Shown here in pieces: positions 18,696 to 27,008 of a stretch of 64,000 bases of DNA. Location of the stretch: NCBI GenBank assembly GCA_035652815.1, contig DASRDB010000011.1, positions 124,001 through 188,000 on the forward strand, read 5' to 3'. Each line of letters begins with the position of its first letter. Positions within the stretch are counted from its first letter, which is position 1. Position numbers and translations under genes: made by a program. The stretch comes from DASRDB01 sp035652815 (GTDB lineage Bacteria > Chloroflexota > Ktedonobacteria > Ktedonobacterales > Ktedonobacteraceae). Under the pieces are notes generated by a model that had not been told where the DNA came from, did not search any database, and saw only the letters and a program-made list of their open reading frames with translations.

Positions 18696-20210
18696 TTACC
18701 CTTCGTCAGGATATGTCCACAAAATCTTACCATCGTGTATTCGTATCGCTGTCAAAGCGCCTATAACCGAGCGTGCAAAAAGCAGGCTTCCGGTCTCCTG
18801 GAGTTCGATCAATGCCGTAGGAGAGGCATAAGTCCAGGCAAGTTGGCCATTTAAAGCGTTCAAGGCTTCAACGGTGTGGTCATCTTTTTCCAGGTAGATG
18901 ACGCCGTTGCTGTATCTTGGCTGTGAAAACGATGCGTTGGGTACAGGATGCGACCAGACTTCGCTGCCATTGGTCGTCATTAATGCGTAGAGCTTGCTCG
19001 TTCCAACATTGGAACCCATATAGATGTAGATGATACCGTTTACAAGCGCAGGCGTAAAGTATGGAGCAAGGTCAGGTGAGGTAAATTGTTTTTTCCACAG
19101 CAAGCGACCATCGGTTGTATCGAGCGCAATCAGGGAACTATTAAACAGATAAATATACACTATGCCATCCTGAACGAGTAAAGGAAAACCTTCATTGTTG
19201 ACTTTATATGTCCAGAGTACTGATCCGTTTGTGCCAGAAAGCGCAAGCAAGCTTTTATTTGCGCTCATGACGTAGACCTTGCCAGAGTCTATAAACGGGA
19301 TACCCTGACTGCTGCCCTTTGGACGCTGCCACAGCAGGGAGCCATCCCTTGTACTGCGGGCCTGGACCATGCCATCCACTGAGTAGATATAGATAATACC
19401 AGCTTCAACTTGAGGCTTCCAGAGAATGCCCTGCTGGGATGGGTCATATGGAAGTTTGTAGTGATAAATAGCGCTGCCATCGCTGGTTCGCAGCAGATAA
19501 ATCTGATGGTCGCTTTTCAATACTACTGCGACCCCATTCGTAGCAGTGAAAAACAGGTCAAGCGGCAGATTTTGGCCGGAGACAAAGTACCATAGTTGTT
19601 TCCCGTCGCTGGGGCGCAGCGCATAGACGGAGCCATCATGAGTGCCAATGTAGATGATGTCATCTATCGCTTCTATGGTAAGAGAGCCAAGGGGTGGCAG
19701 CGGCTGACTCCATAAAATTTTTCCGTTACGCAGGTTCAGGGCCTGCACCAGGTCGTAGCTCTGCCCGCTCAATACATAATAAAGGGCCTGAGACGTCACA
19801 ACCAGGCGATATACAGGCGATGACACAAAGTGTTCCCACAATAGAGCGCCATCAGAGCCGCGCAAAGCAAGAATGTTGCCGTCAATAGTGTCAACATAGG
19901 CTATGCCATTGCCAAAAGTCGCTGTGAGAACCCCGGGAATTGCGTTCTGCTTCGATTGCGAGGGAGCGTTTTGCGTGTTGCGAGCTGCTATCACAATTGG
20001 AAGCACTACCAGTAAGACGCCAAGCAAGCAAAGCAGCGCAGGCACGCCCCAACGCACAGCACGCGGCAAAGGCTTCCAACGTTCTTGAAACGCCTGCGAT
20101 GCGCGAGCAAAACCTCTAGCAAGTTTGTCTTCCGGCAAGCCAAGATCGGTAATTTCTACTTCATTGTCGTTTGGCGCTTGTGGGTTGTGTTCTACTTCTG
20201 GCTCACTCAT
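18696..20210 (-). CDS. membrane-anchored PQQ-like beta-propeller protein
   Basis: A 504-residue protein with a cytoplasmic head of about 50 residues, one membrane span near residues 53-76, and an outer domain built from repeated PQQ/BamB-type blades. The blades show the recurrent DG-LLW and G-VYAL-- pattern, for example NGKILWSQPL, DGSVYALRPSDGKQLWYF and GSVLWTYKV. BamB-like propellers act as protein scaffolds or bind quinone cofactors; the catalytic residues of PQQ dehydrogenases are not evident, so scaffolding or surface sensing is more likely. It is not next to a BAM complex, as expected for a monoderm Chloroflexota cell. Confidence 0.85.
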   Translation of the reverse strand: MSEPEVEHNPQAPNDNEVEITDLGLPEDKLARGFARASQAFQERWKPLPRAVRWGVPALLCLLGVLLVVLPIVIAARNTQNAPSQSKQNAIPGVLTATFGNGIAYVDTIDGNILALRGSDGALLWEHFVSSPVYRLVVTSQALYYVLSGQSYDLVQALNLRNGKILWSQPLPPLGSLTIEAIDDIIYIGTHDGSVYALRPSDGKQLWYFVSGQNLPLDLFFTATNGVAVVLKSDHQIYLLRTSDGSAIYHYKLPYDPSQQGILWKPQVEAGIIYIYSVDGMVQARSTRDGSLLWQRPKGSSQGIPFIDSGKVYVMSANKSLLALSGTNGSVLWTYKVNNEGFPLLVQDGIVYIYLFNSSLIALDTTDGRLLWKKQFTSPDLAPYFTPALVNGIIYIYMGSNVGTSKLYALMTTNGSEVWSHPVPNASFSQPRYSNGVIYLEKDDHTVEALNALNGQLAWTYASPTALIELQETGSLLFARSVIGALTAIRIHDGKILWTYPDEG

Positions 20211-20269
20211 TGATTCTTATGGGTGCGCTAAATCATACCCTCTCCTTATTGTAGCACCAGAAGTACAGA

Positions 20270-20761
20270 TCACACTTTGTTCTGCTCGATAGCTGCTCGC
20301 GCCAGTCGCTTTTGCGCGAACGCTTCCAATTTTTTTAGTTCTTTACGATACAACCTGGGATTATACCAGGGCACCATCAGTCGCTCCACCAGACCTTGAA
20401 AGCCAGGGGTTGGCTTCATGCTTGTAGTAATCTTCACATGAGCTTTCTGCCCGTTTTCTACAGGCGTCACGGTAAAAGTGGTTGCTGTTGCATTGACCGA
20501 ATCAATATCCTGCTCGACCAGCACCCGGCCTGGCTCCGGTTCGCTTACCTGCTGGTAAAAGCTCTTTTCCACACCCATCACTTTCATTTTAAAGCGAATT
20601 TTGGTTCCCGCACCGTAGCCGCCCTCTACAGGATGCAGATCATAAAAAGCGTCTGGCACAATATACGGATGTCCATTGCGATAATCGGCGATTGCGGTAT
20701 ATACATCTTCCGGTTTTGCATTCAACACAGCTTCGGCCTTCACAAAAATCTGGCTCATCAT
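20270..20761 (-). CDS. SRPBCC / polyketide cyclase-like protein
   Basis: About 163 residues with the START-like SRPBCC fold: an opening VKAEAVLNAKPEDVYTAIAD strand-helix and a long C-terminal helix (KELKKLEAFAQKRLARAA). The fold binds hydrophobic ligands. I chose the second of two adjacent candidate starts, ATG 20761, because AAGGAAAAGC precedes it. The gene is divergent from a PadR regulator and has a well-formed promoter at 20860-20888, with a palindromic operator over the predicted start point. It is therefore the likely target of that PadR protein, perhaps binding or detecting the same small molecule. Confidence 0.85.
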   Translation of the reverse strand: MMSQIFVKAEAVLNAKPEDVYTAIADYRNGHPYIVPDAFYDLHPVEGGYGAGTKIRFKMKVMGVEKSFYQQVSEPEPGRVLVEQDIDSVNATATTFTVTPVENGQKAHVKITTSMKPTPGFQGLVERLMVPWYNPRLYRKELKKLEAFAQKRLARAAIEQNKV

Positions 20762-20832
20762 GCTTTTCCTTGTTTGCTCATGCTCCATGAAAGGAGACCA
20801 TTTTCATACGCTTTTCAATATGCTTTTTTACT

Positions 20833-20851
20833 ATATGACTTCAAGTCATAT
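20833..20851. promoter_or_regulatory. PadR operator candidate 1
   Basis: The perfect 19-base palindrome ATATGACTTCAAGTCATAT lies just downstream of the minus-strand -10 element. Bound PadR would block transcription of the SRPBCC gene. Confidence 0.65.
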
Positions 20852-20859
20852 CCATAACA

Positions 20860-20888
20860 ATAATAACGTAGTATAATGAATATGTCAA
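20860..20888 (-). promoter_or_regulatory. promoter of the SRPBCC gene
   Basis: On the minus strand a perfect TTGACA (20883-20888) is followed after 17 bases by TATTAT (20860-20865). This is the best sigma-70-like promoter in the window. A plus-strand TATAAT at 20872-20877 may serve padR but lacks a good -35. Confidence 0.65.
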
Positions 20889-20894
20889 GAGCTA

Positions 20895-20913
20895 ATATGT
20901 CTTCAAATCATAT
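20895..20913. promoter_or_regulatory. PadR operator candidate 2
   Basis: ATATGTCTTCAAATCATAT matches operator 1 at 17 of 19 positions. The centres are 62 bases apart, about six helical turns, so both could be bound on the same DNA face. It sits just upstream of the PadR start. Confidence 0.6.
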
Positions 20914-20930
20914 ATAACAGAGGAAAATAG

Positions 20931-21557
20931 ATGGAACGACCTGAAGCCTATCCAATAACCTATGGTATTCTCGGCTTGCTGGCTTTCTGGGGGCCAATGT
21001 CCGGCTACGATATCAAGCGCATGTTCGACCATACGCTATCGGCCATGTGGGGAGCGGCGCACAGCCAGATTTATAAAGAACTACGCCGCATGCAAGACCT
21101 GGGCTGGGTTGATATGCGTCGCGAGGAACAAGAGTCGCGGCCCGACCGCAAAGTTTATTCGATTACGGAAAAAGGCCGCGAAGCCCTGCGCGAATGGCAT
21201 GCGCAACCCCCAGAAGTCTTTCAAATACGCGACGAACTGCTGCTCAAAGTCCTTTTTGGCTCGTTCGCTTCACCTGAGGACCTTGCTCAAAACCTGCGCG
21301 CCGCTATTGCCAACCACGAGATGCGTCTGCAACAGTATCGCCAGATCTCGCACTATCTTCCAATCCAGGGGTCACTTCCAGCAGCTAACAAGCGCCCGAA
21401 TCCCTACGCGATGGAAAGCGAGGAAGACCCTTACTTTGGCCTGATTACCCATTTCGCCATCGAATTCGAGAAGACCTACCTGCGCTGGCTCTATGAAGCT
21501 CTGGAATATGTTGAAGCGCAGGGGTATAATGAGCGGACTGAAGAAGAAAAGCATTGA
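20931..21557 (+). CDS. PadR family transcriptional regulator
   Basis: A 208-residue member of the longer PadR subfamily. Residues about 9-85 form the winged helix, with ILGLLAFWGPMSGYDIKRMF and the wing ESRPDRKVYSITEKGREAL. The rest is a helical dimerisation domain. PadR proteins repress phenolic-acid or drug-response genes and usually themselves. Two near-identical palindromes lie in the intergenic region shared with the SRPBCC gene, supporting autoregulation. AGAGGAAA precedes the ATG. The downstream ankyrin gene begins 8 bases after the stop and is probably cotranscribed. Confidence 0.93.
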   Translation: MERPEAYPITYGILGLLAFWGPMSGYDIKRMFDHTLSAMWGAAHSQIYKELRRMQDLGWVDMRREEQESRPDRKVYSITEKGREALREWHAQPPEVFQIRDELLLKVLFGSFASPEDLAQNLRAAIANHEMRLQQYRQISHYLPIQGSLPAANKRPNPYAMESEEDPYFGLITHFAIEFEKTYLRWLYEALEYVEAQGYNERTEEEKH

Positions 21558-21565
21558 GAAATCAC

Positions 21566-21967
21566 ATGGAAAAACCGCCAGCACTTGATCCCGCGCTTGT
21601 CCAGGAATTTGTTGCCAACGCGCATGGTAATGCGGATCGCGTCCTCGAACTGTTGGAGCAGGAGCCTATGCTTGTTAACGCCGCCTGGGATTGGGGCGGG
21701 GGAGATTGGGAGACTGGCCTGGGAGCTGCCGCTCATATGGGCAGAAAAGATATCGCACAGATGCTTCTCGAAAGGGGAGCCAGGATGGATATCTTCGCGG
21801 CAGCCATGCTAGGGCATGTAGAAATCGTGCAGGCTATTCTCAAAGCCTATCCCGCCGCTCGTCATCTGCGCGGCCCACACGGCATTCCGCTGCTCGATCA
21901 CGCCAAAGCTGGCGGTCAGGAAGCGGCTGGCGTCGTGGAATTGCTGCAAATGGTTGAAATGGTGTGA
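21566..21967 (+). CDS. small ankyrin-repeat protein
   Basis: About 133 residues with three ankyrin-like units, clearest at GLGAAAHMGRKDIAQMLLER and FAAAMLGHVEIVQAILKAYP. Ankyrin repeats mediate protein binding. The open frame begins with a TTG inside the PadR stop region; the ATG at 21566 gives a cleaner start, though no strong ribosome-binding site is seen, consistent with translational coupling to padR. No secretion signal is present. The partner is unknown. Confidence 0.8.
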   Translation: MEKPPALDPALVQEFVANAHGNADRVLELLEQEPMLVNAAWDWGGGDWETGLGAAAHMGRKDIAQMLLERGARMDIFAAAMLGHVEIVQAILKAYPAARHLRGPHGIPLLDHAKAGGQEAAGVVELLQMVEMV

Positions 21968-21974
21968 TAGAGGA

Positions 21975-23249
21975 TTAGATCAAAAGCACGCATCCACGTT
22001 GTTCAAGTTGCTGTAGCGATTTGGGCAACGTGGCTAATTTATTCCAGCGTAAATCCAATTTTTCGAGTTTGGGCAGGTCTCCAATACAAGCGGGAAGAAA
22101 CCTCAACCTATTTCCTCTCAAATCGAGATGCGTTAAAGCTGCAAGTTGACCCAAAGATTCGGGTAGGACCGTCAGATTATTATTACGCAAATCCAGATGT
22201 GTAAGATGTGCCAGCTTACCAGTAGATGTTGGAAGCATACTCAGTCTATTGTCAGATAACCGCAACTCTTTGAGGCTTGCCAGATTACCGATAGATGTAG
22301 GAAGTGATACCAACCTGTTCTTCATGATATGCAATTCTTGCAGATTCACAAGGTTGCCAAGTGACTCAGGAAGCGTAGTCAAGGCATTGTTGTATAGCCG
22401 AAGCTCTTGAAGATTGGTAAGCTGCCCGATATTTTCAGGCAGAGCCGTCAGTTGATTATCGGTGAGATTGAGGTAACGCAAGTTTTTCAGATTCTCAAAG
22501 AGTGATGGTGAGATATCTGTCAAATGGTTGTTGCTGATATAAAGAAAGTAAGTAAGCTTGCTCAGCTTGCCTAATGACTCAGGAATAGCAGTCAACTGGT
22601 TATGGGCTATATCCAATGTATGAAGCTGTCTCAGATCACCAATACCTTCTGATAAAAATGAAAGCTGGTTTTCGGCAATATTTAGTAGTTGAAGGCCCGT
22701 TAAGTGCCAGAACGCTTCAGGAAGCGAACGTAACTGATTTTTCCCCAGGCTAATTTCTCTAAGCGCCCTTAAACGGCTGATTCCTTGGGGTACTGAAACC
22801 AATCTATTGCCATAGGCATTCAACGTTTTAAGGGCTGTGAACCGGTCGATATTCTCAGGAAGCGCAACCAACTGATTTCTATCAGCGTGAATTTCTGTAA
22901 GCTGAGACAGGTTTGCAAGCCATGTTGGAAGAAATGTTAAGTGATTGTCATCCACATACAGCTTTTGAAGGCATTTCAGATTGCTGAGCCAATCGGGCAG
23001 AGATGCCAATTTATTGCCTGTCACATCTAATAATCGTAGTTCGGTCAATTGCTCGATTGCTTCTGGTAGCGAGTCCAGGGCGCAATAGCGAAGCGACAAT
23101 GCCAATACGGCATCGTTCTCAATAGAACACCCTATATTGTTCGCATAAAAATCCTCTATGTCATAAATAGGGAAATTTTTGTCTTCAGGGAAGGCACTCT
23201 TATCTTTGAGAAAACGCTCCAGGCGTTTAAGTATGCTTATCTCGTTCAT
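21975..23249 (-). CDS. leucine-rich-repeat protein
   Basis: A 424-residue cytoplasmic protein. After a 55-residue head it consists almost entirely of about 15 leucine-rich repeats of 23 residues, with the consensus LP-SLG-L--L--L-L--N-L. There is no signal peptide, no Roc GTPase and no kinase domain. The repeat type resembles the plant and bacterial intracellular Ras-group LRRs, which form a curved binding surface. The last repeat ends near the C terminus in LEQRGCVLLI. It is convergent with the ankyrin gene, so two protein-interaction genes lie side by side. Function unknown. Confidence 0.9.
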   Translation of the reverse strand: MNEISILKRLERFLKDKSAFPEDKNFPIYDIEDFYANNIGCSIENDAVLALSLRYCALDSLPEAIEQLTELRLLDVTGNKLASLPDWLSNLKCLQKLYVDDNHLTFLPTWLANLSQLTEIHADRNQLVALPENIDRFTALKTLNAYGNRLVSVPQGISRLRALREISLGKNQLRSLPEAFWHLTGLQLLNIAENQLSFLSEGIGDLRQLHTLDIAHNQLTAIPESLGKLSKLTYFLYISNNHLTDISPSLFENLKNLRYLNLTDNQLTALPENIGQLTNLQELRLYNNALTTLPESLGNLVNLQELHIMKNRLVSLPTSIGNLASLKELRLSDNRLSMLPTSTGKLAHLTHLDLRNNNLTVLPESLGQLAALTHLDLRGNRLRFLPACIGDLPKLEKLDLRWNKLATLPKSLQQLEQRGCVLLI

Positions 23250-23472
23250 TGATATGGCTTTCTTGATGTTATGTATTGCTGCTATTCTAACATGAAAGCC
23301 CCTTTCCAGATCAATCTAAGAGCAATAGCGGTTAATTGTCTTTGTAATAGATGGGTAATCAGTACCCCTTTTTTTGATTTTCCGGCTGTTTTCGCTAGCT
23401 GTTCTGTACAATGGTCAATAGAAATACGCTGAGAAATCTGTTGATACATTGTGCGGGCAATTGAGGTGCGTC

Positions 23473-25443
23473 ATGCTTGAGCGTCGCTCGTATGTCATTA
23501 TTGGGAATGGTATCGCCGGAATCACCGCTGCTGAGACCTTGCGGGCGGAGAATCCACTCGCGGAGATTACGCTGGTTGCGGACAATGCCGAGCCGGTCTA
23601 TTATCGTCCTGTCCTCAAAGACTTCCTGGCAGGAAGAGTTGGTCAGGAGTCGCTTTACATGCGCCCGCGTACTTTCTACGCTGACAACAATGTGCGTTTT
23701 TTGCTTGACCGCGCCGTTGGCATCCATACTGGTTCGCATATCGTGCAGCTTCAGAGCGGGCGGCGCGTCGGTTATGATCGATTGTTGCTGGCGGCGGGCG
23801 CGCGATCTCGTCGTCTCTCCTGTCCAGGAGCCAACCTTCCGAATGTTGTAGTTTTACGCACCATCATTGACTATCAAAACATCCTCAATGTTCTCAAAAT
23901 GCCCCGCCGCGTGGTGATTTGTGGCAGCGGTCCCTTAGCCCTCGAAACCGCCGAAGTCCTGCACGCGTCTGGTCATTCAGTAACTCATCTGCTGCGTAAG
24001 CCTCGCCTGTGGCAGCAGGTGCTGGATCGCACCGCTTCAGAACTGATTGTACGCCAGGAGCAGCGCGAAGGCATCGATGTGCGCGTCGGAGAAGAGATCG
24101 TCGAGATTGTTGGGGATAACAGGCAACTGGTGGGTGTTATCACAAATCGCGGCTCGCGTATCCTGTGCGACCTCGTTATCATGGCTATTGGCATCGAGCC
24201 TGTTACCGGCTTTATCAAAGAGAGCGGCATTGCCTGCGGTTTGGGCGTAAGAGTCGATGAGTACATGCATACCAGCGTGCCCGATGTCTACGCGGCAGGC
24301 GATATTACGGAGATGATCAATCCTCTGACGGGCGCGCCCATTTACGCGGGTCAATGGTATTCAGCCTTACAACAAGGGCGGGCCGCCGCATATAGCATGC
24401 TGGGTATGTTGGGCGCTAACCAGCTTTTGCGCGCCAACGAAAGCAAAGCCACCGCCAGCAAAAGAGCCTATTTACACCCGATCATTAAGGCGCGTATCTT
24501 CGGCTTCGATCTTGCAGCGGTCGGTTTGACTAATCCACCGGCGAACAATGATCCCGGTTGCCAGCAGATCACGGCTGATACACGTACCCATATCTACAGT
24601 AAAGCCTTGCTCAAAAATGGCGTCCTCGTCGGCATGCTCTCACTGGATGGCGATAGGGATATCGTGGCCTTTAAACGGGCCGTTGACCACGCAGTTAACG
24701 TAACACCTGTGGCCTCGCGACTCTTCCAGACTGATTTCAAGTTCAACAACTGGCTTGACGCTCAGAAAGTGCCGACTCCCGTTCTCGCGGTTAGCAAGGC
24801 GCGCGAACAGAACGAACAGATGCAGCAGACGCAACCGCGCATGCTCAAAAGCCAGTTTGTCGGCGTCTCGCCATCGCTACCAGATCCGGGGGAGGGCAGT
24901 GGACAGGTCATTCGCATGCGCGCCAACGGCGACCCCTATACCATGCCCATCGTTGCTCTCAATACACTTACCCAGGCACGAGAAGAAACTAAACCTTTTC
25001 CATCTCATGTTACTGTGTCAAAAGAGCCTGTAACATCTGGTGAGGCTTACCTTGTGCCCATGCTTTCACCCGAAATAATTGACGTTCTTCAGAAACATCC
25101 TGCCGCTGCTCGCTACCATCTGAGCCTCACACAGGAGCCTGAAAACCTCCTTCCCTCGCTCTTGCGCAACTGGACAGGCACGCCGTTGAGTCAATCGGAA
25201 GTAACATATATCGGACGCGAGCCAGAAGTGCAGGTGCTTGTCAATCACAACTCCATCTCCCGTCGCCATGCTCAGATAACCTATCACAACGGAAAATATT
25301 TCCTGCGCGATCTCGACAGCAAAAACGGCACCTACGTCAATGACATCCAGCTCGATCCCTCTGAAACATATATTCTCAAGCCCGGCGATCAGGTGCGTAT
25401 CGGGAAAATTATTACCTATCGGTTCCAGACGCATCTGGTGTAG
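23473..25443 (+). CDS. FAD/NAD(P)-dependent oxidoreductase with C-terminal FHA domain
   Basis: About 656 residues. The N-terminal 400 resemble the rubredoxin/nitrite-reductase NirB-type FAD oxidoreductases: FAD-binding IIGNGIAGITAAETL, a second NAD-binding VVICGSGPLALETAEVL, and DVYAAGDITEM. A linker of about 130 residues follows. Residues about 555-650 form a forkhead-associated domain with GREPEVQVLV, SISRRHAQI and SKNGTYVND. FHA domains bind phosphothreonine, so the enzyme may be tethered to, or controlled by, a Ser/Thr-kinase target. I chose ATG 23473, preceded by GAGGTG. The TAG stop lies in the first bases of a composite repeat. The redox partner is unknown. Confidence 0.88.
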   Translation: MLERRSYVIIGNGIAGITAAETLRAENPLAEITLVADNAEPVYYRPVLKDFLAGRVGQESLYMRPRTFYADNNVRFLLDRAVGIHTGSHIVQLQSGRRVGYDRLLLAAGARSRRLSCPGANLPNVVVLRTIIDYQNILNVLKMPRRVVICGSGPLALETAEVLHASGHSVTHLLRKPRLWQQVLDRTASELIVRQEQREGIDVRVGEEIVEIVGDNRQLVGVITNRGSRILCDLVIMAIGIEPVTGFIKESGIACGLGVRVDEYMHTSVPDVYAAGDITEMINPLTGAPIYAGQWYSALQQGRAAAYSMLGMLGANQLLRANESKATASKRAYLHPIIKARIFGFDLAAVGLTNPPANNDPGCQQITADTRTHIYSKALLKNGVLVGMLSLDGDRDIVAFKRAVDHAVNVTPVASRLFQTDFKFNNWLDAQKVPTPVLAVSKAREQNEQMQQTQPRMLKSQFVGVSPSLPDPGEGSGQVIRMRANGDPYTMPIVALNTLTQAREETKPFPSHVTVSKEPVTSGEAYLVPMLSPEIIDVLQKHPAAARYHLSLTQEPENLLPSLLRNWTGTPLSQSEVTYIGREPEVQVLVNHNSISRRHAQITYHNGKYFLRDLDSKNGTYVNDIQLDPSETYILKPGDQVRIGKIITYRFQTHLV

Positions 25444-25627
25444 GGACGCGCTGATGCATTTTGACAAAATAACAAGGAATTTTCACCCCCTGTCATCTTG
25501 AGCGAAGCGAAGGATCTGCTGCATGGGCATGCGATGCGTCCAGCGACGAGATCCTTCGCTTCGCTCAAGATGACAGGGCTGGGCCTTCCCCTCTTTCCTG
25601 GTCAATGTTCCTCAGCGCGTCCCTACA
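25439..25627. repeat. full-length nested composite repeat
   Basis: The clearest complete copy of the nested element. The outermost arms are TGTAGGGACGCGCTGATG and CTCAGCGCGTCCCTACA. Inside are ATTTTGACAAAATAACAAGG and its imperfect partner CCTGGTCAATGTT. The R1 core is at 25491-25575, here a variant with ATCTTGAGCGAAGCGAAGG and compensating changes on both arms. Paired changes suggest the palindrome itself is maintained. It supplies the stop codon of the upstream gene. Confidence 0.85.
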
Positions 25628-25698
25628 GACAAACTGCCATAGGCGTGATATACTTTCCCCTGGAAACCAATCCCGACGCAAAATGGAGACCTTTTAGC

Positions 25699-26832
25699 AT
25701 GCAGCACCCCAATCAACCAGCCGAGAAGATAGCGCAGTCAACTAATGGGCAAACGAGTTTACCTTATTCATCCTCTTCTTCCCGTACCAATCGCCGCTTG
25801 ATTGGAATTGTTGCGCTTGTCCTGCTGCTGGTGGTTGTTGGGACGCTTGGCGCGCTTGCTCTGGCGCGCAATACAGGTAAAAGTAGCCCTGCTCAAATAA
25901 ATATCGCTTCCCTTACAGCCAATGCTATTGGCACTGTAGGATTTAGCGATGATTCCTCAGGGAAGGGACATAATGACGTTATTACTGTTGCCGTCAATGG
26001 TATGCTCGCCGCCCCGGCTGGCTATCATTATGATGCATGGCTTATAGACAGCAGCAGTAGCTCATTCGTGGGACTTGGAACGCTGAAACTAGCTAACGGC
26101 TCATACACACTGAAGTATACACAGACTGGCACAAATCTGCTTGGAGTAGGAAACAAAGTCGAGGTGACGCTGGAACAGGGCAAGGCGCTTCATCCGGCGA
26201 AGCAGGTCTTGCTTTCAGATACGTTTCCTTCGGGGGCGTTTGTCTATGTCAGGCACCTGCTTGTCAGCTATAGCAGCACTCCTGGACAAAAGGGACTGCT
26301 AGTAGGCTTATTTGAGCAGGCGCATACCCTCTTGAATGCCTCGCAGCTACTCCGTACCGCGCAGAATGCAGATGAGACACGCTGTATCGCTCAGGATATT
26401 TTGAATATCCTTGAAGGTCAGCATGGCGCGGATTATAGGGCGCTTTCCTGCAATATAAATAGTTCGGCAACAGGTAATGATTTTGGTCTGCTCGGTTCTA
26501 ATGGATATATCGCGCTCTCGCAATCTCAGGTATCCCTTGCCGCCTCGCAACCGGATGCGACCGCTAGCATGCGGGCCCACGAAAAGCACGTCTCCATCGC
26601 GCTTCAGGACATGCAAAACTGGCTCCCCACCATTCAACAGGATGCCCTTTCCCTGCTCAGTAATCCTGCCGGTAGCGCGAGGATTGCTGAAATTGTGAAA
26701 CTGGCCGATTATGATTTTCACGGTGTTGACCTCAATCATGATGGCTCCATCGATTACGTTCCTGGCGAAGCGGGGGCTACAATTGCTTACGTGCATTGCC
26801 AGTATATGGTGGCGATGGAGCTAACTCCTTAG
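25699..26832 (+). CDS. membrane-anchored exported protein, unknown function
   Basis: About 377 residues. A 30-residue polar head is followed by one membrane span near residues 33-55 (IGIVALVLLLVVVGTLGALA), then an S/T/N-rich outer part. The outer part has an Ig-like stretch similar to anti-sigma-K C-terminal regions (GYHYDAWLIDSS), a helical middle, and a final acidic loop DLNHDGSID that fits an EF-hand/dockerin calcium-binding loop. The longest frame starts inside the repeat 67 codons earlier; that part is repeat-derived and is rejected. Likely a surface protein. Confidence 0.7.
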   Translation: MQHPNQPAEKIAQSTNGQTSLPYSSSSSRTNRRLIGIVALVLLLVVVGTLGALALARNTGKSSPAQINIASLTANAIGTVGFSDDSSGKGHNDVITVAVNGMLAAPAGYHYDAWLIDSSSSSFVGLGTLKLANGSYTLKYTQTGTNLLGVGNKVEVTLEQGKALHPAKQVLLSDTFPSGAFVYVRHLLVSYSSTPGQKGLLVGLFEQAHTLLNASQLLRTAQNADETRCIAQDILNILEGQHGADYRALSCNINSSATGNDFGLLGSNGYIALSQSQVSLAASQPDATASMRAHEKHVSIALQDMQNWLPTIQQDALSLLSNPAGSARIAEIVKLADYDFHGVDLNHDGSIDYVPGEAGATIAYVHCQYMVAMELTP

Positions 26833-26954
26833 TTGGATAGAACTTTCCCGGTACTAATAAAGAGCGATTAGCTTGACCCTTATTCTGAACATTGCTATAG
26901 TGATGAGAGAAACAGGCGCTAGTCTCATAGTGAAAATGAACAAATGTACCAGCG

Positions 26955-26963
26955 TGTTATAAT
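26955..26963 (+). promoter_or_regulatory. extended -10 promoter of the R-M operon
   Basis: TGTTATAAT is a perfect extended -10 element about 45 bases before the methyltransferase start; the -35 region is poor, as usual for this class. Confidence 0.5.
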
Positions 26964-27008
26964 ACTCTACAGAGAACCTGTTTCTCAAAAGTAAAGTAGA
27001 GGAATCGT

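Noticed and set aside
25498..25698. N-terminal extension of the anchored protein
   Set aside because: Translated R1 repeat sequence with no ribosome-binding site; the hydrophobic anchor fits the start at 25699.
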